The notes under the pieces were generated by a model, which did no database searches, was not told where the DNA came from, and was given only the letters and a program-made list of their open reading frames with translations. From positions 186,001 through 250,000 of the forward strand of contig NZ_LQOU01000051.1 in the NCBI RefSeq assembly GCF_002102155.1: a stretch of DNA of 64,000 nt, given 5' to 3'. Of the stretch, positions 50,168 to 58,699 are shown piece after piece (position 1 is the stretch's first letter; every line of letters starts with the position of its first letter). Both the position numbers and the translations under genes were made by a program. The stretch comes from Mycobacterium europaeum (GTDB lineage Bacteria; Actinomycetota; Actinomycetes; Mycobacteriales; Mycobacteriaceae).

Positions 50168-50956
50168 CTACCGGCCGCGCAGCAGGCTGGCGCTGGCGGC
50201 GTCGGCCGGATAGAACAGCTCGACCGCGAGCTCGGCGAGCGTGACGTCGAGCGGGGTCCCAAACGTCGTCAGCGTGGTGAACATCGACAGCCGTTGCCCG
50301 CCGCCGGCATCGAGCTCGAACGGAACGAGCAGTGCGGCGTTGTCGTGCGGCGAGCTCCATGCCTTGGCGGCCGCTTCAACTCCCGGATAGCCGCGCACCT
50401 CGTCGTCGAGCGCCTGCAATCCCGGGTCGCCGGTGAGCGCGATCGTGCGCCGCAACTGTTGCAGCAGGTAGCCCGCCCATTCGGGAAAATTCAGGGTCCG
50501 CCCGGCGAGGCCGTCGGGGTGCAGCGACAACCGGTAGACGTTGGTCGGCGGGCCGAGCAGATCGTCGGGCAGGCCGGCGGTAAGCGCCGACGCCGCGGCG
50601 TTGGCGCCCACGATGTTCCAGCAGCGGTCGATCACGATGCCCGGATAGGGATCGTGGGCATCGAGGAGGCGCTGCACCGCGTCACGGGCCGGGGACAGCG
50701 CGGCATCCTCCAGCGAACGCGACGGGTAGCGCGGCGCGAACCCGGCCGCGAGCAGCAGCGTGTTGCGCTCCCGCAGCGGAACGTCGAGACCCTCGGCGAG
50801 GGCGAGCACCATCTCCGGGCTGGGGCGCGAGCGGCCCGTCTCGACAAAGCTCAGATGACGCGCCGACACGCCCACACTCAGCGACAGGTCGAGCTGACTC
50901 ACCCGTCGACGCTCGCGCCATTCGCGCAACAGGACACCTACCGCCGCGTGGTTCAC
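50168..50956 (-). CDS. XRE-family regulator with MmyB-like ligand domain
   Basis: The 262-residue protein has an N-terminal XRE HTH (LREWRERRRVSQLDLSLSVGVSARHLSFVETGRSRPSPEMVLALAEGL, about 10-58) and a MmyB-type PAS-like domain (about 95-250; NIVGANAAASALTAGLPDDLL, LVPFELDAGGGQRLSMFTTLTTFGTPLDVTLAELAVELFYPAD). MmyB-like regulators bind lipid-type ligands and typically repress adjacent dehydrogenase or oxidoreductase genes. The divergently transcribed SnoaL-like gene is a candidate target. It occupies the place of a GNAT gene in M. tuberculosis. Confidence 0.9.
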   Translation of the reverse strand: MNHAAVGVLLREWRERRRVSQLDLSLSVGVSARHLSFVETGRSRPSPEMVLALAEGLDVPLRERNTLLLAAGFAPRYPSRSLEDAALSPARDAVQRLLDAHDPYPGIVIDRCWNIVGANAAASALTAGLPDDLLGPPTNVYRLSLHPDGLAGRTLNFPEWAGYLLQQLRRTIALTGDPGLQALDDEVRGYPGVEAAAKAWSSPHDNAALLVPFELDAGGGQRLSMFTTLTTFGTPLDVTLAELAVELFYPADAASASLLRGR

Positions 50957-51081
50957 GAAGCCACGTTAACCACGGCCGCGGACCCGTAGCGATGACCTCG
51001 GAGGTAATTGTGCCGCCGCACACCGCCGCGACACGCTTGGCGCAACGCGCTCGATCGGAGCGCCCGACCCAAGGAGAACCG

Positions 51082-51477
51082 ATGACCGACGTCCAATCCG
51101 CCCCGAAATTCAGCGCCGAGGTATTCGCCGCGTATTGGGCCGCGCCCAGCATGTCGCGCGGCTTCGAGATCCTGGCCAACGACATCGTGGGCTATTGGCC
51201 GGGCGACCCCGAGCCGGTCCGCGGTATCGAACCCTACACGGCGAAGATCGCCGAGATACTGGACGCCGCACCGGATTTGAAGCTCGAGGTGGTGGACAGC
51301 GCCACCGTGCCCGGCGCCGCCGAGGGCGAGGAGCTGGTGTTCGTGCACTATGTGGGTCGGGGCACCGGTCCCGACGGGCCGTTCCAGATCCGGGGGCTCG
51401 ACCGGGTTCGCACCCGCGGCGGGATCGTCGTGGAGAACGTCATCCGCTACGACCCGCTCTTCCTCGCCCGCGGCTGA
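51082..51477 (+). CDS. SnoaL-like (NTF2-fold) protein
   Basis: The 131-residue protein has an NTF2-like fold typical of SnoaL-like polyketide cyclase/isomerase relatives (VFAAYWAAPSMSRGFEILANDIVGYWPGDPEPVRGIEPYTAKIAEILDAAP, ending GGIVVENVIRYDPLFLA). The ATG at 51082 follows AAGGAGAA and is preferred over an in-frame start at 50992. It is divergent from the XRE/MmyB regulator, whose targets are often such neighbours. The substrate cannot be assigned. Confidence 0.85.
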   Translation: MTDVQSAPKFSAEVFAAYWAAPSMSRGFEILANDIVGYWPGDPEPVRGIEPYTAKIAEILDAAPDLKLEVVDSATVPGAAEGEELVFVHYVGRGTGPDGPFQIRGLDRVRTRGGIVVENVIRYDPLFLARG

Positions 51478-51485
51478 GCGGCGAG

Positions 51486-51833
51486 CTACTGCCCCACGAC
51501 GCAGAAGACGTTGCCCTCGGGGTCGGCCAGCACCACCCAGCGGAAGTTGTCGCCGAATCTGTGCCGGCCGACCTCGCTGGCCCCGGCAGCCGTCAGCCGC
51601 GCCGCCTCGCCATCGACGTCGGTGGCGCTGAAGTCGAGGTGCACGCGGTTCTTCCCGGGGGTGGGGTCGGACACCTTCTGGAATCCGAGCTTGGGTCCCT
51701 CCGGCAGGGTCACCGCGGTGAACTCGTCGGCGAGCAACTCCTGCGTCGTACCGCCGAACTGCTCGGCCCACCAGCCAGCCAGCCCCGCGGGAGCGCTGCA
51801 GTCGAAGGTGACCATTTCTACGTTGAGCGTCAT
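51486..51833 (-). CDS. VOC (glyoxalase/bleomycin-resistance-like) protein
   Basis: The 115-residue protein is a vicinal-oxygen-chelate family member with the same length as Rv0801. Conserved elements are MVTFDCSAPAGLAGWWAEQFGG, RVHLDFSATDVDGEAARLTAAGA and the C-terminal WVVLADPEGNVFCVV. Only one of the usual metal ligands (His65 in RVHLDF) is obvious, so metal binding is uncertain. It starts 15 bp after pepC ends on the same strand and is likely co-transcribed. Confidence 0.88.
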   Translation of the reverse strand: MTLNVEMVTFDCSAPAGLAGWWAEQFGGTTQELLADEFTAVTLPEGPKLGFQKVSDPTPGKNRVHLDFSATDVDGEAARLTAAGASEVGRHRFGDNFRWVVLADPEGNVFCVVGQ

Positions 51834-51847
51834 GGCCGGATCGTAAG

Positions 51848-53116
51848 TCAGCGGGGCGACAGAAAAGCTTGCAGCGCCGCCGAATAGGCGGCCACATCGT
51901 GCGCGCCCATCAATTCCCGCGCGGAGTGCATCGCCAGTTGCGCGGCACCGACGTCGACGGTGGGAATCCCGGTCCGGGCCGAGGCCAGCGGCCCGATCGT
52001 CGACCCGCACGGCAGGTCGGCGCGATGCTCGTAGCGCTGCAGGGCGACGCCGGCCTGCTCACAGGCCAGGGCGAAGGCCGCGGCCGTGCGTCCGTCGGTG
52101 GCGTACCGCAGATTGGGGTGCACCTTGAGCACCGGGCCGGCGTTGACCTCGATGAGGTGGCCGGGCTCGTGGCGCTCTGGATAGTTGGGGTGGGTGGCGT
52201 GCGCCATGTCGGCCGAGGCCAGCAACGAGTCGGGCAGTCGGCGCAGGAAGTCTTCCCGAGTGCCGCCGGCCGCCAGCACGATCCGCTCCAAGAGGGTGCC
52301 CAGCAGGTCGGACTGGGCCCCGTGATCGGAGGACGAACCGACCTCTTCGTGGTCGAAGAGCACCAGCACGGGCAGGAAACCCCGCGGCTCGGCGGTCAAC
52401 AGCGCTTCCATGCCGGCATAGCAGCTGGTCAGGTTGTCCAGCCGAGGCGCGCTGAGCAGGTCGGCGTCGGCGCCCACCACCGTCGACGGGGTCAGATCGT
52501 GGGTCATCAGGTCGGCGCCCAGCACGGCGGCGGGCGACACCCCGGCGCGTTCGGCGACGAAGTCGACGAACGACCTCGTTTCCGCGCCGGCGCCCCACAC
52601 CGCGTTGAGGTGTCGCTGCGGATCCAGCGTCAGCGATTTACGGTCCTCGGCCAGGTGGATGGCCAGTTGCGGTACGCGCAGGATCGGCTCGTCGATCCGG
52701 ACCAGCCGGTGCTCGATCCCGCCGCCGTCATGCACCGACAGCCGTCCACTCAGGCCGAGGTCGCGGTCCAGCCACGAGTTGAGCCATGCTCCCCCGTACG
52801 GCTCGAGGGCCACCACTCGCCATCCGGCCACCAGCCGATCCGGATGCTGCTTGACCCGCAGGTTCGGGCTGTCGGTGTGTGCGCCGACGATCCGGAACGG
52901 GCCGTCGGCCCCAGCGGAGTGCCAGGCGACCAACGAGGCTGCCCGCACGGTGAAGTAGCGACCCGGTTCGTCCGGCCAGCGCTCGGCCTCGCGCAGCTCG
53001 GTGTAACCCGCGGCGGCCAGCCGCGCGGCCACCGTCGCGCAGGCGTGAAACGGCGATGGAGAACCGTCGATGAAATCGCAGAGGCCTGCGGCGCTGGCCG
53101 GCATGTTCAACATCAT
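51848..53116 (-). CDS. pepC: M18-family aminopeptidase
   Basis: The 422-residue enzyme (Rv0800 counterpart) is a zinc-dependent M18 aminopeptidase. Metal and catalytic residues appear in order: GAHTDSPNLRVK near 78 (His, Asp), PRLDNLTSCYAG near 223 (Asp), FDHEEVGSSSDHGA near 252 (Glu-Glu) and the C-terminal MHSARELMGAHD (His). It trims N-terminal residues from peptides, typically as a dodecamer. Its start is next to a perfect hairpin (53117-53133) in the divergent region with DyP. Confidence 0.93.
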   Translation of the reverse strand: MMLNMPASAAGLCDFIDGSPSPFHACATVAARLAAAGYTELREAERWPDEPGRYFTVRAASLVAWHSAGADGPFRIVGAHTDSPNLRVKQHPDRLVAGWRVVALEPYGGAWLNSWLDRDLGLSGRLSVHDGGGIEHRLVRIDEPILRVPQLAIHLAEDRKSLTLDPQRHLNAVWGAGAETRSFVDFVAERAGVSPAAVLGADLMTHDLTPSTVVGADADLLSAPRLDNLTSCYAGMEALLTAEPRGFLPVLVLFDHEEVGSSSDHGAQSDLLGTLLERIVLAAGGTREDFLRRLPDSLLASADMAHATHPNYPERHEPGHLIEVNAGPVLKVHPNLRYATDGRTAAAFALACEQAGVALQRYEHRADLPCGSTIGPLASARTGIPTVDVGAAQLAMHSARELMGAHDVAAYSAALQAFLSPR

Positions 53117-53133
53117 GGCTGTCGGCGACAGCC
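53117..53133. promoter_or_regulatory. Palindrome in the pepC/DyP divergent region
   Basis: GGCTGTC (53117-53123) and GACAGCC (53127-53133) are perfect inverted repeats with a 3-base centre, directly abutting the pepC start codon. As it is between divergent starts it may be an operator or a 5-prime mRNA hairpin over the ribosome binding site. A direct repeat, GTCGCCACGCT, occurs at 53134 and 53191 in the same gap. Confidence 0.35.
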
Positions 53134-53213
53134 GTCGCCACGCTGGGCCCGATTGCGCGGCTCCTCACTCGCGCACTTCCTGCGCTCGCCGTCGCCACGC
53201 TAGGGTCGGCAGA

Positions 53214-54224
53214 GTGCCCGCCGTCCAGCCGCAGCCGATCCTCGAGCCGTTGACACCCGCGGCGGTCTTTCTGGTCGTGACCATCGACGACGGCGGAGAA
53301 GCCACGGTTCATGACGCGCTGCCCGACATCTCCGGTCTGGTGCGCGCGATCGGCTTTCGCGAGCCGCCGAAGCGGTTGTCGGCGATCACCTCCATCGGCT
53401 CGCGGGCCTGGGATCGGCTGTTCTCCGGGCCGCGTCCCGCCGAGCTGCACCCGTTCGTCGAACTCAACGGCCCGCGGCACACCGCCCCGGCGACGCCCGG
53501 GGATCTGTTGTTCCACATCCGGGCCGAAAGCTTGGACGTGTGTTTCGAACTGGCCGACCGCATCCTGAGGTCGATGTCCGGTGCCGTCACCGTGGTCGAC
53601 GAAGTGCACGGATTCCGCTACTTCGACAACCGCGACCTGTTGGGCTTCGTCGACGGCACCGAGAACCCCGGCGGCCAGCTCGCCGTCAGCGCGACCGCCA
53701 TCGGGCCAGAGGATCCCGAATTCGAGGGCTCGTGCTACGTGCACGTGCAGAAGTACCTGCACGAAATGGATTCGTGGAATTCGCTTTCCGTCAGCGAGCA
53801 GGAGCTGGTGATCGGCCGTACCAAGCTGGAGAACCTGGAACTCGGCGAGGACGAAAAGCCGGCCAACTCCCACATCGCCCTCAACGTCATCACCGACGAC
53901 GACGGCACCGAGCTGAAGATCGTGCGGCACAACATGCCGTTCGGCGAACTCGGCAAGGGCGAGTACGGCACCTATTTCATCGGCTATTCCCGCACGCCGC
54001 AGGTCACCGAACAGATGCTGCGCAACATGTTCCTCGGGGATCCGCCCGGCAACACCGACCACATCCTCGAATTCTCCACCGCGATCACCGGTGGCCTGTT
54101 CTTCTCGCCCACTGTCGATTTCCTCGACGATCCACCGCCATTGCCCGCACCGCCCGTGGCGGAAACATCCGCCGCCCAGGACGGCTCACTCTCGATCGGC
54201 AGCCTGAAAGGAACCACTTCATGA
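53214..54224 (+). CDS. dyp: Dye-decolourising peroxidase, encapsulin cargo
   Basis: The 336-residue haem peroxidase (Rv0799c counterpart) has the DyP signature GFVDGTENP near 144 with the catalytic Asp, a proximal-His candidate in NSHIALNVI and an Arg in KIVRHNMPFGELGKGEYGTYFIGYSR. The C-terminal tail ends SLSIGSLKGTTS, the encapsulation peptide that docks cargo inside family-1 encapsulins. GTG at 53214 gives the same length as known mycobacterial DyP. Its stop overlaps the encapsulin ATG (ATGA at 54221-54224). It oxidises substrates with H2O2 inside the nanocompartment. Confidence 0.96.
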   Translation: MPAVQPQPILEPLTPAAVFLVVTIDDGGEATVHDALPDISGLVRAIGFREPPKRLSAITSIGSRAWDRLFSGPRPAELHPFVELNGPRHTAPATPGDLLFHIRAESLDVCFELADRILRSMSGAVTVVDEVHGFRYFDNRDLLGFVDGTENPGGQLAVSATAIGPEDPEFEGSCYVHVQKYLHEMDSWNSLSVSEQELVIGRTKLENLELGEDEKPANSHIALNVITDDDGTELKIVRHNMPFGELGKGEYGTYFIGYSRTPQVTEQMLRNMFLGDPPGNTDHILEFSTAITGGLFFSPTVDFLDDPPPLPAPPVAETSAAQDGSLSIGSLKGTTS

Positions 54225-55018
54225 ACAACCTCTACCGCGACCTGGCACCGGTCACCGAAGCCGCCTGGGAAGAAATCGAATTGGAGGCGACCCGAACGTT
54301 CAAACGCCATGTCGCCGGACGCCGCGTGGTCGATGTCAGCGGGCCCGGCGGCCCGGCCACGGCGGCGGTCAGCACCGGTCGGCTGCTCGACGTGGCGTCA
54401 CCCTCCGACGGCGTGGAGGCCCATCTGCGGGCGAGTAAACCCCTTGTCCGGCTTCGGGTTCCGTTCACCCTGTCGCGCTACGAGATCGACAACGTCGAAC
54501 GCGGCGCGCAAGACTCCGACTGGGATCCGGTCAAGGCCGCCGCCAAGAAGCTGGCATTCGTCGAAGATCGCGCCATCTTCGAGGGCTACCCCGCCGCGTC
54601 GATCGAGGGCATCCGCGCCGCCAGCTCGAACAAGCCGCTGACCTTGCCGGCGGACCCGCGCGAGATTCCGGATGTCATCACCCAGGCGATCTCCGAACTG
54701 CGGTTGGCCGGAGTCGACGGCCCCTACTCGGTGCTGCTGTCCGCGGACGTCTACACGAAGGTCAGCGAGACCACCGAACACGGATATCCGATCCTCGAAC
54801 ACATCGACCGGCTGGTTCCCGGGGACATCATCTGGGCGCCGGCGATCGACGGTGCTTTCGTGCTGACCACCCGCGGTGGTGACTTCGATCTGCAGCTGGG
54901 AACCGACGTGTCGATCGGCTACACCAGCCACGACGCGGACACCGTGCGGCTGTATCTGCAGGAGACGCTGACCTTCCTGTGCTACACCGCGGAGGCCGCC
55001 GTCCCGCTGGGCTCCTAG
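54221..55018 (+). CDS. enc: Family-1 encapsulin shell protein (Cfp29)
   Basis: The 265-residue protein is the HK97-fold shell protein of a 60-subunit T=1 nanocompartment (M. tuberculosis Cfp29, same length). Conserved parts are MNNLYRDLAPVTEAAWEEIELEA at the N-terminus, VPFTLSRYEIDNVERGAQDSDWDPVKAAAKKLAFVED near 80 and the C-terminal TFLCYTAEAAVPL. It is translationally coupled to its DyP cargo. The compartment protects against oxidative stress at acid pH in mycobacteria. Confidence 0.97.
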   Translation: MNNLYRDLAPVTEAAWEEIELEATRTFKRHVAGRRVVDVSGPGGPATAAVSTGRLLDVASPSDGVEAHLRASKPLVRLRVPFTLSRYEIDNVERGAQDSDWDPVKAAAKKLAFVEDRAIFEGYPAASIEGIRAASSNKPLTLPADPREIPDVITQAISELRLAGVDGPYSVLLSADVYTKVSETTEHGYPILEHIDRLVPGDIIWAPAIDGAFVLTTRGGDFDLQLGTDVSIGYTSHDADTVRLYLQETLTFLCYTAEAAVPLGS

Positions 55019-55085
55019 GAATAAACGGCCGCGGCCCGCTGCTGACGGGAAGGCAAATGAACTTCTTTCCCGGAGGCAGGGTGCG

Positions 55086-55826
55086 ATGGCAACGACAATG
55101 GCCGGCTCCACCGCGTTGGTGACCGGAGCCACATCAGGGATCGGCCGAGCGATCGCGCTGCAACTCGCCGAACGTGGCGTCGAGGTGGTCGTACACGGCC
55201 GTAGCGCCGAACGCGGCGAGAAGACGGTTCGGGAGATCGAAAGCGCCGGCGGCAGAGCGCGATTCGTTGCCGCCGACCTCACCGACAGCCAAGACGTGCG
55301 CCGGTTGGCGGCCGAGGCGGGACCGGTTGACATACTGGTCAACAACGCCGGTATCTACCAATTCGGAGCCACCGTGGACACCGATGACGCAACGTTCGAC
55401 GACCACGTGAACGTGAACTTGCGCGCCCCGTACATCTTGGTCCAGCAACTGGTGCCGGCAATGATCGAGCGCGGCGGTGGCACCGTGGTCAACGTGAGCA
55501 CCGTCGCAGCATCGGCACCGGCGAGCGGCGCGGGCATCTACGGCGCGACCAAGGCCGGCCTGGAGCTATTGACCCGCGTGTGGGCAGATGAGTTCGGTCG
55601 GTCGGGGGTACGGGTGAACGCGATCGCGCCGGGGCCAACCGACACTCCCGGCGTAGCGGTTACACCTGGTGTGTTGGACGCCGTGGCGGCCGGCACCGCG
55701 ATCGGCCGACCCGCCGAGCCGAGCGAAATCGCCGGCGTGGTCGTGTTCCTCAGCTCCCCCGACGCCAGCTATGTCAACGGCGCCGTCGTGCCGGTGAGCG
55801 GCGGTCAACGCGCGATCGCCGCCTGA
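55086..55826 (+). CDS. Short-chain dehydrogenase/reductase
   Basis: The 246-residue SDR has the cofactor motif TGATSGIGRA (14-23), the NNAGIY segment near 86, the catalytic Ser in VNVSTVAASAP, and YGATK (Tyr-x3-Lys) near 150. VNGAVVPVSGGQ closes the fold. HGRS after the second strand suggests NADP preference. It follows the encapsulin gene by 67 bp with an own ribosome binding site (GGAGG), and ends 14 bp from the convergent MOSC fusion. The substrate is unknown. Confidence 0.92.
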   Translation: MATTMAGSTALVTGATSGIGRAIALQLAERGVEVVVHGRSAERGEKTVREIESAGGRARFVAADLTDSQDVRRLAAEAGPVDILVNNAGIYQFGATVDTDDATFDDHVNVNLRAPYILVQQLVPAMIERGGGTVVNVSTVAASAPASGAGIYGATKAGLELLTRVWADEFGRSGVRVNAIAPGPTDTPGVAVTPGVLDAVAAGTAIGRPAEPSEIAGVVVFLSSPDASYVNGAVVPVSGGQRAIAA

Positions 55827-55840
55827 AGCAACGGTTTCCG

Positions 55841-57544
55841 CTACAGGTCGAGCACCAGCTCGGTCTCTGGGGCCGCCGAGCAGATAAGCACAGTCCCCGG
55901 CTCGGGAGCCTCCAAGGGCTGCTGCACATATGTGGCGTTGCCGGCAACGATGCCGGTCACGCACACGTGACAGACTCCGCTTCGGCAGGAGTATCGGGTG
56001 GGCACGTCGCATGCTTCTGCCAAGTCGAGAATGCTTCCGCAGACGGACGACCAGCCGACCGTCAGGCCGCTGCGTGCGAACGTGATTGCCGGCCCCGCCC
56101 CCGGAGGGCCCGCCGGGGGATGCGGTGGCTGACGAGGGGTACCGTCGACGATCCCGGGGTTGATCGGCGGCAGGGCGCCGAATAGTTCGCTATGGATCCG
56201 CGCAGGGTCCAGCCCGCCAGCGGCCAGCGCGTCGCGCATGTCGCTCATGAATTGGGTTGGGCCGCAAAGGTACGCCGTCGCGTCGACCGGGATACCCAGT
56301 GCCGCGATGGACTGCCGGTCCAGCCGTCCCTGGGTCTGCGTGTAGAACACCAACTGCCGCGCATGCGGCAGCGACCCGATCAAGCTGGCGACCTCGGCTG
56401 CGAACGCGTGTGTTTCAGGACTGCGGGCGGTGTGCAGCCACCAGACTTCGCGGGCGCTCTGGGCCGCTGACAGCACGTGCAGCATCGCCAAAACGGGTGT
56501 GATGCCGATTCCCGCCGACATCAACAGCACCGGACCGTCGTCGTCGGCCAGGTAGAAATCACCCCGTGGGGCCGCGGCCTCAACGACCGAGCCCGGCTCG
56601 AGGTGCTCGTGCAACCATCGGCTCACCAGGCCGTGCTCTTCGCGTTTGACGCTGATGCGGAAATACCCTGCCGCGGGGTCGCCCGAGAGGGAGTAACTGC
56701 GCAGCGGCGCCGGCATGCCCGCGCCGGGGATCCGCACCGGCAGGTATTGCCCGGGAAGCGGCGACGGCAGGACGGCGTGGTCGTCAGCCTCCAGCCAGAT
56801 GGACATCACCTGTGAACTCTCCTGGCGTATTTCGCTGACGCGCAAGGAGCGGAATCCATCCCACGCCGGTTGCGCGGCCGTGATCTCTGCCGCGGGTTCC
56901 CGCTGCGCCTCCAACATGTCCCGGAAGGACTGCCGCCAGCCGGGGCTGAGCGCGGCGACATCGACGACCTTACGGAGTTGGTCGCGGTCACGGTCCGGCA
57001 GATACAACAGCGCGTCGACGTCGGCGACGCTCAGTTCGTGGCGACCACGGCGGGTACGCACGATCTCGTCACCGGCGCTGACCTGCCCCTCGACGATGAC
57101 GCGAAAGTAGAATCCCGGGCGGTGTTGGGAGACAAGCAGCTTCGGCATCTTTGGCTCGTTCAGCCGCATTCCGACTCGGAAGCAGGTAACACGGGGCTGG
57201 GTAACTTCGAATTCGGCTTCACCGATCCGATAGCGGTCACCGATGCACACATCGTCGTCGGGCAAGCCGGCGATCGTGAAGTTCTCCCCGAAGTGGCCAG
57301 GCACTAGGTCGTCGCGACGCAGGTATTTCTTCCAAAAGTCGTATGACTCTGTCTGGTACACCATGACCGCACGATGCTCACCCCCGTGACCGGCGAGATC
57401 ACCCTGGCCGTCGCCATCGACATTGAGGCGGCGCACCATGACCGGCCCCTGAACCGGAGCTTTCCAGACACCGGTGTAGACCGTCTTGCCCCGCCATTCC
57501 ACGTTTGTGGGCAGACCGACGTTTACCGAAACCAGCTTGCCCAC
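55841..57544 (-). CDS. MOSC domain - flavin/NAD reductase - [2Fe-2S] ferredoxin fusion
   Basis: The 567-residue protein joins three modules. Residues 1-215 form a MOSC domain of the YiiM type (GQGDLAGHGGEHRAVMVYQ; VTQPRVTCFRVGMRLNEPKMPK with its Cys). Residues 230-470 form a ferredoxin-NADP-reductase-like unit (LRSYSLSGDP for FAD; LMSAGIGITPVLAMLHVL for NAD). Residues 480-567 form a plant-type ferredoxin with CDVPTRYSCRSGVCHVC and a last Cys in LICSA. MOSC proteins with such modules reduce N-hydroxylated compounds in some bacteria. GTG at 57544 follows GGAGGTGA. An upstream extension to 57670 is unlikely. Confidence 0.9.
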   Translation of the reverse strand: MGKLVSVNVGLPTNVEWRGKTVYTGVWKAPVQGPVMVRRLNVDGDGQGDLAGHGGEHRAVMVYQTESYDFWKKYLRRDDLVPGHFGENFTIAGLPDDDVCIGDRYRIGEAEFEVTQPRVTCFRVGMRLNEPKMPKLLVSQHRPGFYFRVIVEGQVSAGDEIVRTRRGRHELSVADVDALLYLPDRDRDQLRKVVDVAALSPGWRQSFRDMLEAQREPAAEITAAQPAWDGFRSLRVSEIRQESSQVMSIWLEADDHAVLPSPLPGQYLPVRIPGAGMPAPLRSYSLSGDPAAGYFRISVKREEHGLVSRWLHEHLEPGSVVEAAAPRGDFYLADDDGPVLLMSAGIGITPVLAMLHVLSAAQSAREVWWLHTARSPETHAFAAEVASLIGSLPHARQLVFYTQTQGRLDRQSIAALGIPVDATAYLCGPTQFMSDMRDALAAGGLDPARIHSELFGALPPINPGIVDGTPRQPPHPPAGPPGAGPAITFARSGLTVGWSSVCGSILDLAEACDVPTRYSCRSGVCHVCVTGIVAGNATYVQQPLEAPEPGTVLICSAAPETELVLDL

Positions 57545-57653
57545 CGTGTCACCTCCGGGCCCCCGTAACTGGGCTGGCTGACCCAGAATATGCCGCGCCG
57601 GGCCATTGGGCAACCCAGACGGGCTGTTGCGCCAAGCTCGTGTTGATGCATAC

Positions 57654-57669
57654 TGGGCTAAGCATCCCA
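57654..57669. promoter_or_regulatory. Operator-like palindrome, site 1 (TGGG-N8-CCCA)
   Basis: TGGGCTAAGCATCCCA lies between the divergent MOSC-fusion and alpha/beta hydrolase genes, 78 bp before the hydrolase start. It shares the TGGG-N8-CCCA pattern and central TA steps with sites at 58651, 60087 and 60110. The probable binder is the double TetR protein encoded at 58700. Confidence 0.6.
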
Positions 57670-57747
57670 AAAATCAAAACCGTGGATGCGGTAGCGTCCG
57701 CCAACCGCCACCTTGAGTTGCGGGCCGGAGCCATGAGGAGGAATGTC

Positions 57748-58620
57748 ATGCCGGCTGTCCATCATCGATACGCCACCGTCGACGGTCACCAGCTCTTCTT
57801 CCGGGAATCGGGTGACCCCAGCGCTCCCGCGCTCGTGCTGTTGCACGGCTTTCCGACCAGCTCCTACATGTTCCGGCATCTGCTGCCGGCGCTCGCGGAC
57901 CGCTATCACGTCATCGCACCGGACCACCTGGGCTTCGGGCTTTCCGACGCGCCGTCCGTGCAACAGTTCGACTACACCTTCGATGCGCTGACCGACCTGA
58001 CCGGCGGCCTGCTCCGCACGCTCGGCATCGACAGATACGCCATGTACGTCCAGGATTACGGCGCACCGATCGGATGGCGACTTGCTCTGCGCGACCCCTC
58101 GGCGATCACGGCCATCATCAGCCAGAACGGTAATGGCTACGACGCGGGATTCGTCGACGACTTCTGGAAGGTCGTGCGCGCTTACCAACGCGAACGGACG
58201 CCCGAGACCGAGGCCGCGGTACGGCAGTTCCTCACACTGGACGCCACCCGGTGGCAGTACGTCACCGGCGTTCCCGACGAGACCCTGCTCGACCCCGAAT
58301 CCTGGCATCACGACTACGCGCTCATATCGCGTCCGGGCAACGACCTGGTGCAACTGAAGCTGTTGCGGGACTACGCGACCAACGCGCCGCTGTATCCGCG
58401 GCTGCACGAGTACTTTCGCGCCAGCCAGGTGCCCCTGCTCGCGGTGTGGGGTCGCGGCGACGAGATATTCGGCCCGGCCGGCGCCGAGGCGTTCGCCGAC
58501 GACCTCCCGGATGCCGAGATCCGACTGCTCGACGGCGGGCACTTCCTGCTGGAGTCCGCGCTGGACGAGGTCGCCGAATTGATCCGCCGCTTCCTGGCCA
58601 GGGTTGACATGACCGCTTGA
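57748..58620 (+). CDS. Alpha/beta hydrolase (epoxide hydrolase / haloalkane dehalogenase type)
   Basis: The 290-residue protein is an alpha/beta hydrolase with Asp nucleophile. The oxyanion motif is HGFPTSSYMFRHL near 32, the nucleophile elbow VQDYGAPIGWR near 108, the acid Asp in WGRGDEIFGP near 234 and His in GGHFLLES near 266. The HGFPTSS start and aspartate nucleophile point to epoxide hydrolase or dehalogenase rather than esterase. ATG at 57748 follows AGGAGG. An alternative ATG at 57733 is in the same frame. An operator-like site lies upstream. Confidence 0.9.
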   Translation: MPAVHHRYATVDGHQLFFRESGDPSAPALVLLHGFPTSSYMFRHLLPALADRYHVIAPDHLGFGLSDAPSVQQFDYTFDALTDLTGGLLRTLGIDRYAMYVQDYGAPIGWRLALRDPSAITAIISQNGNGYDAGFVDDFWKVVRAYQRERTPETEAAVRQFLTLDATRWQYVTGVPDETLLDPESWHHDYALISRPGNDLVQLKLLRDYATNAPLYPRLHEYFRASQVPLLAVWGRGDEIFGPAGAEAFADDLPDAEIRLLDGGHFLLESALDEVAELIRRFLARVDMTA

Positions 58621-58650
58621 CCGGGACCGCCGGCGCCTCCGGCGCTTCAT

Positions 58651-58666
58651 TGGGTTGGATATCCCA
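58651..58666. promoter_or_regulatory. Operator-like palindrome, site 2 (TGGG-N8-CCCA)
   Basis: TGGGTTGGATATCCCA lies 33 bp before the start of the double TetR gene, so it probably mediates autorepression. It matches the same pattern as the sites at 57654, 60087 and 60110. Confidence 0.65.
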
Positions 58667-58699
58667 TAGTTTGGGGCGCCCGCGAGTTAGCCTGACGCG

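Noticed and set aside
57604..57617. TGGGCAACCCA near the MOSC gene start
   Set aside because: It has TGGG and CCCA but the wrong spacing (3 bp rather than 8), so it was not counted with the double-TetR operators.
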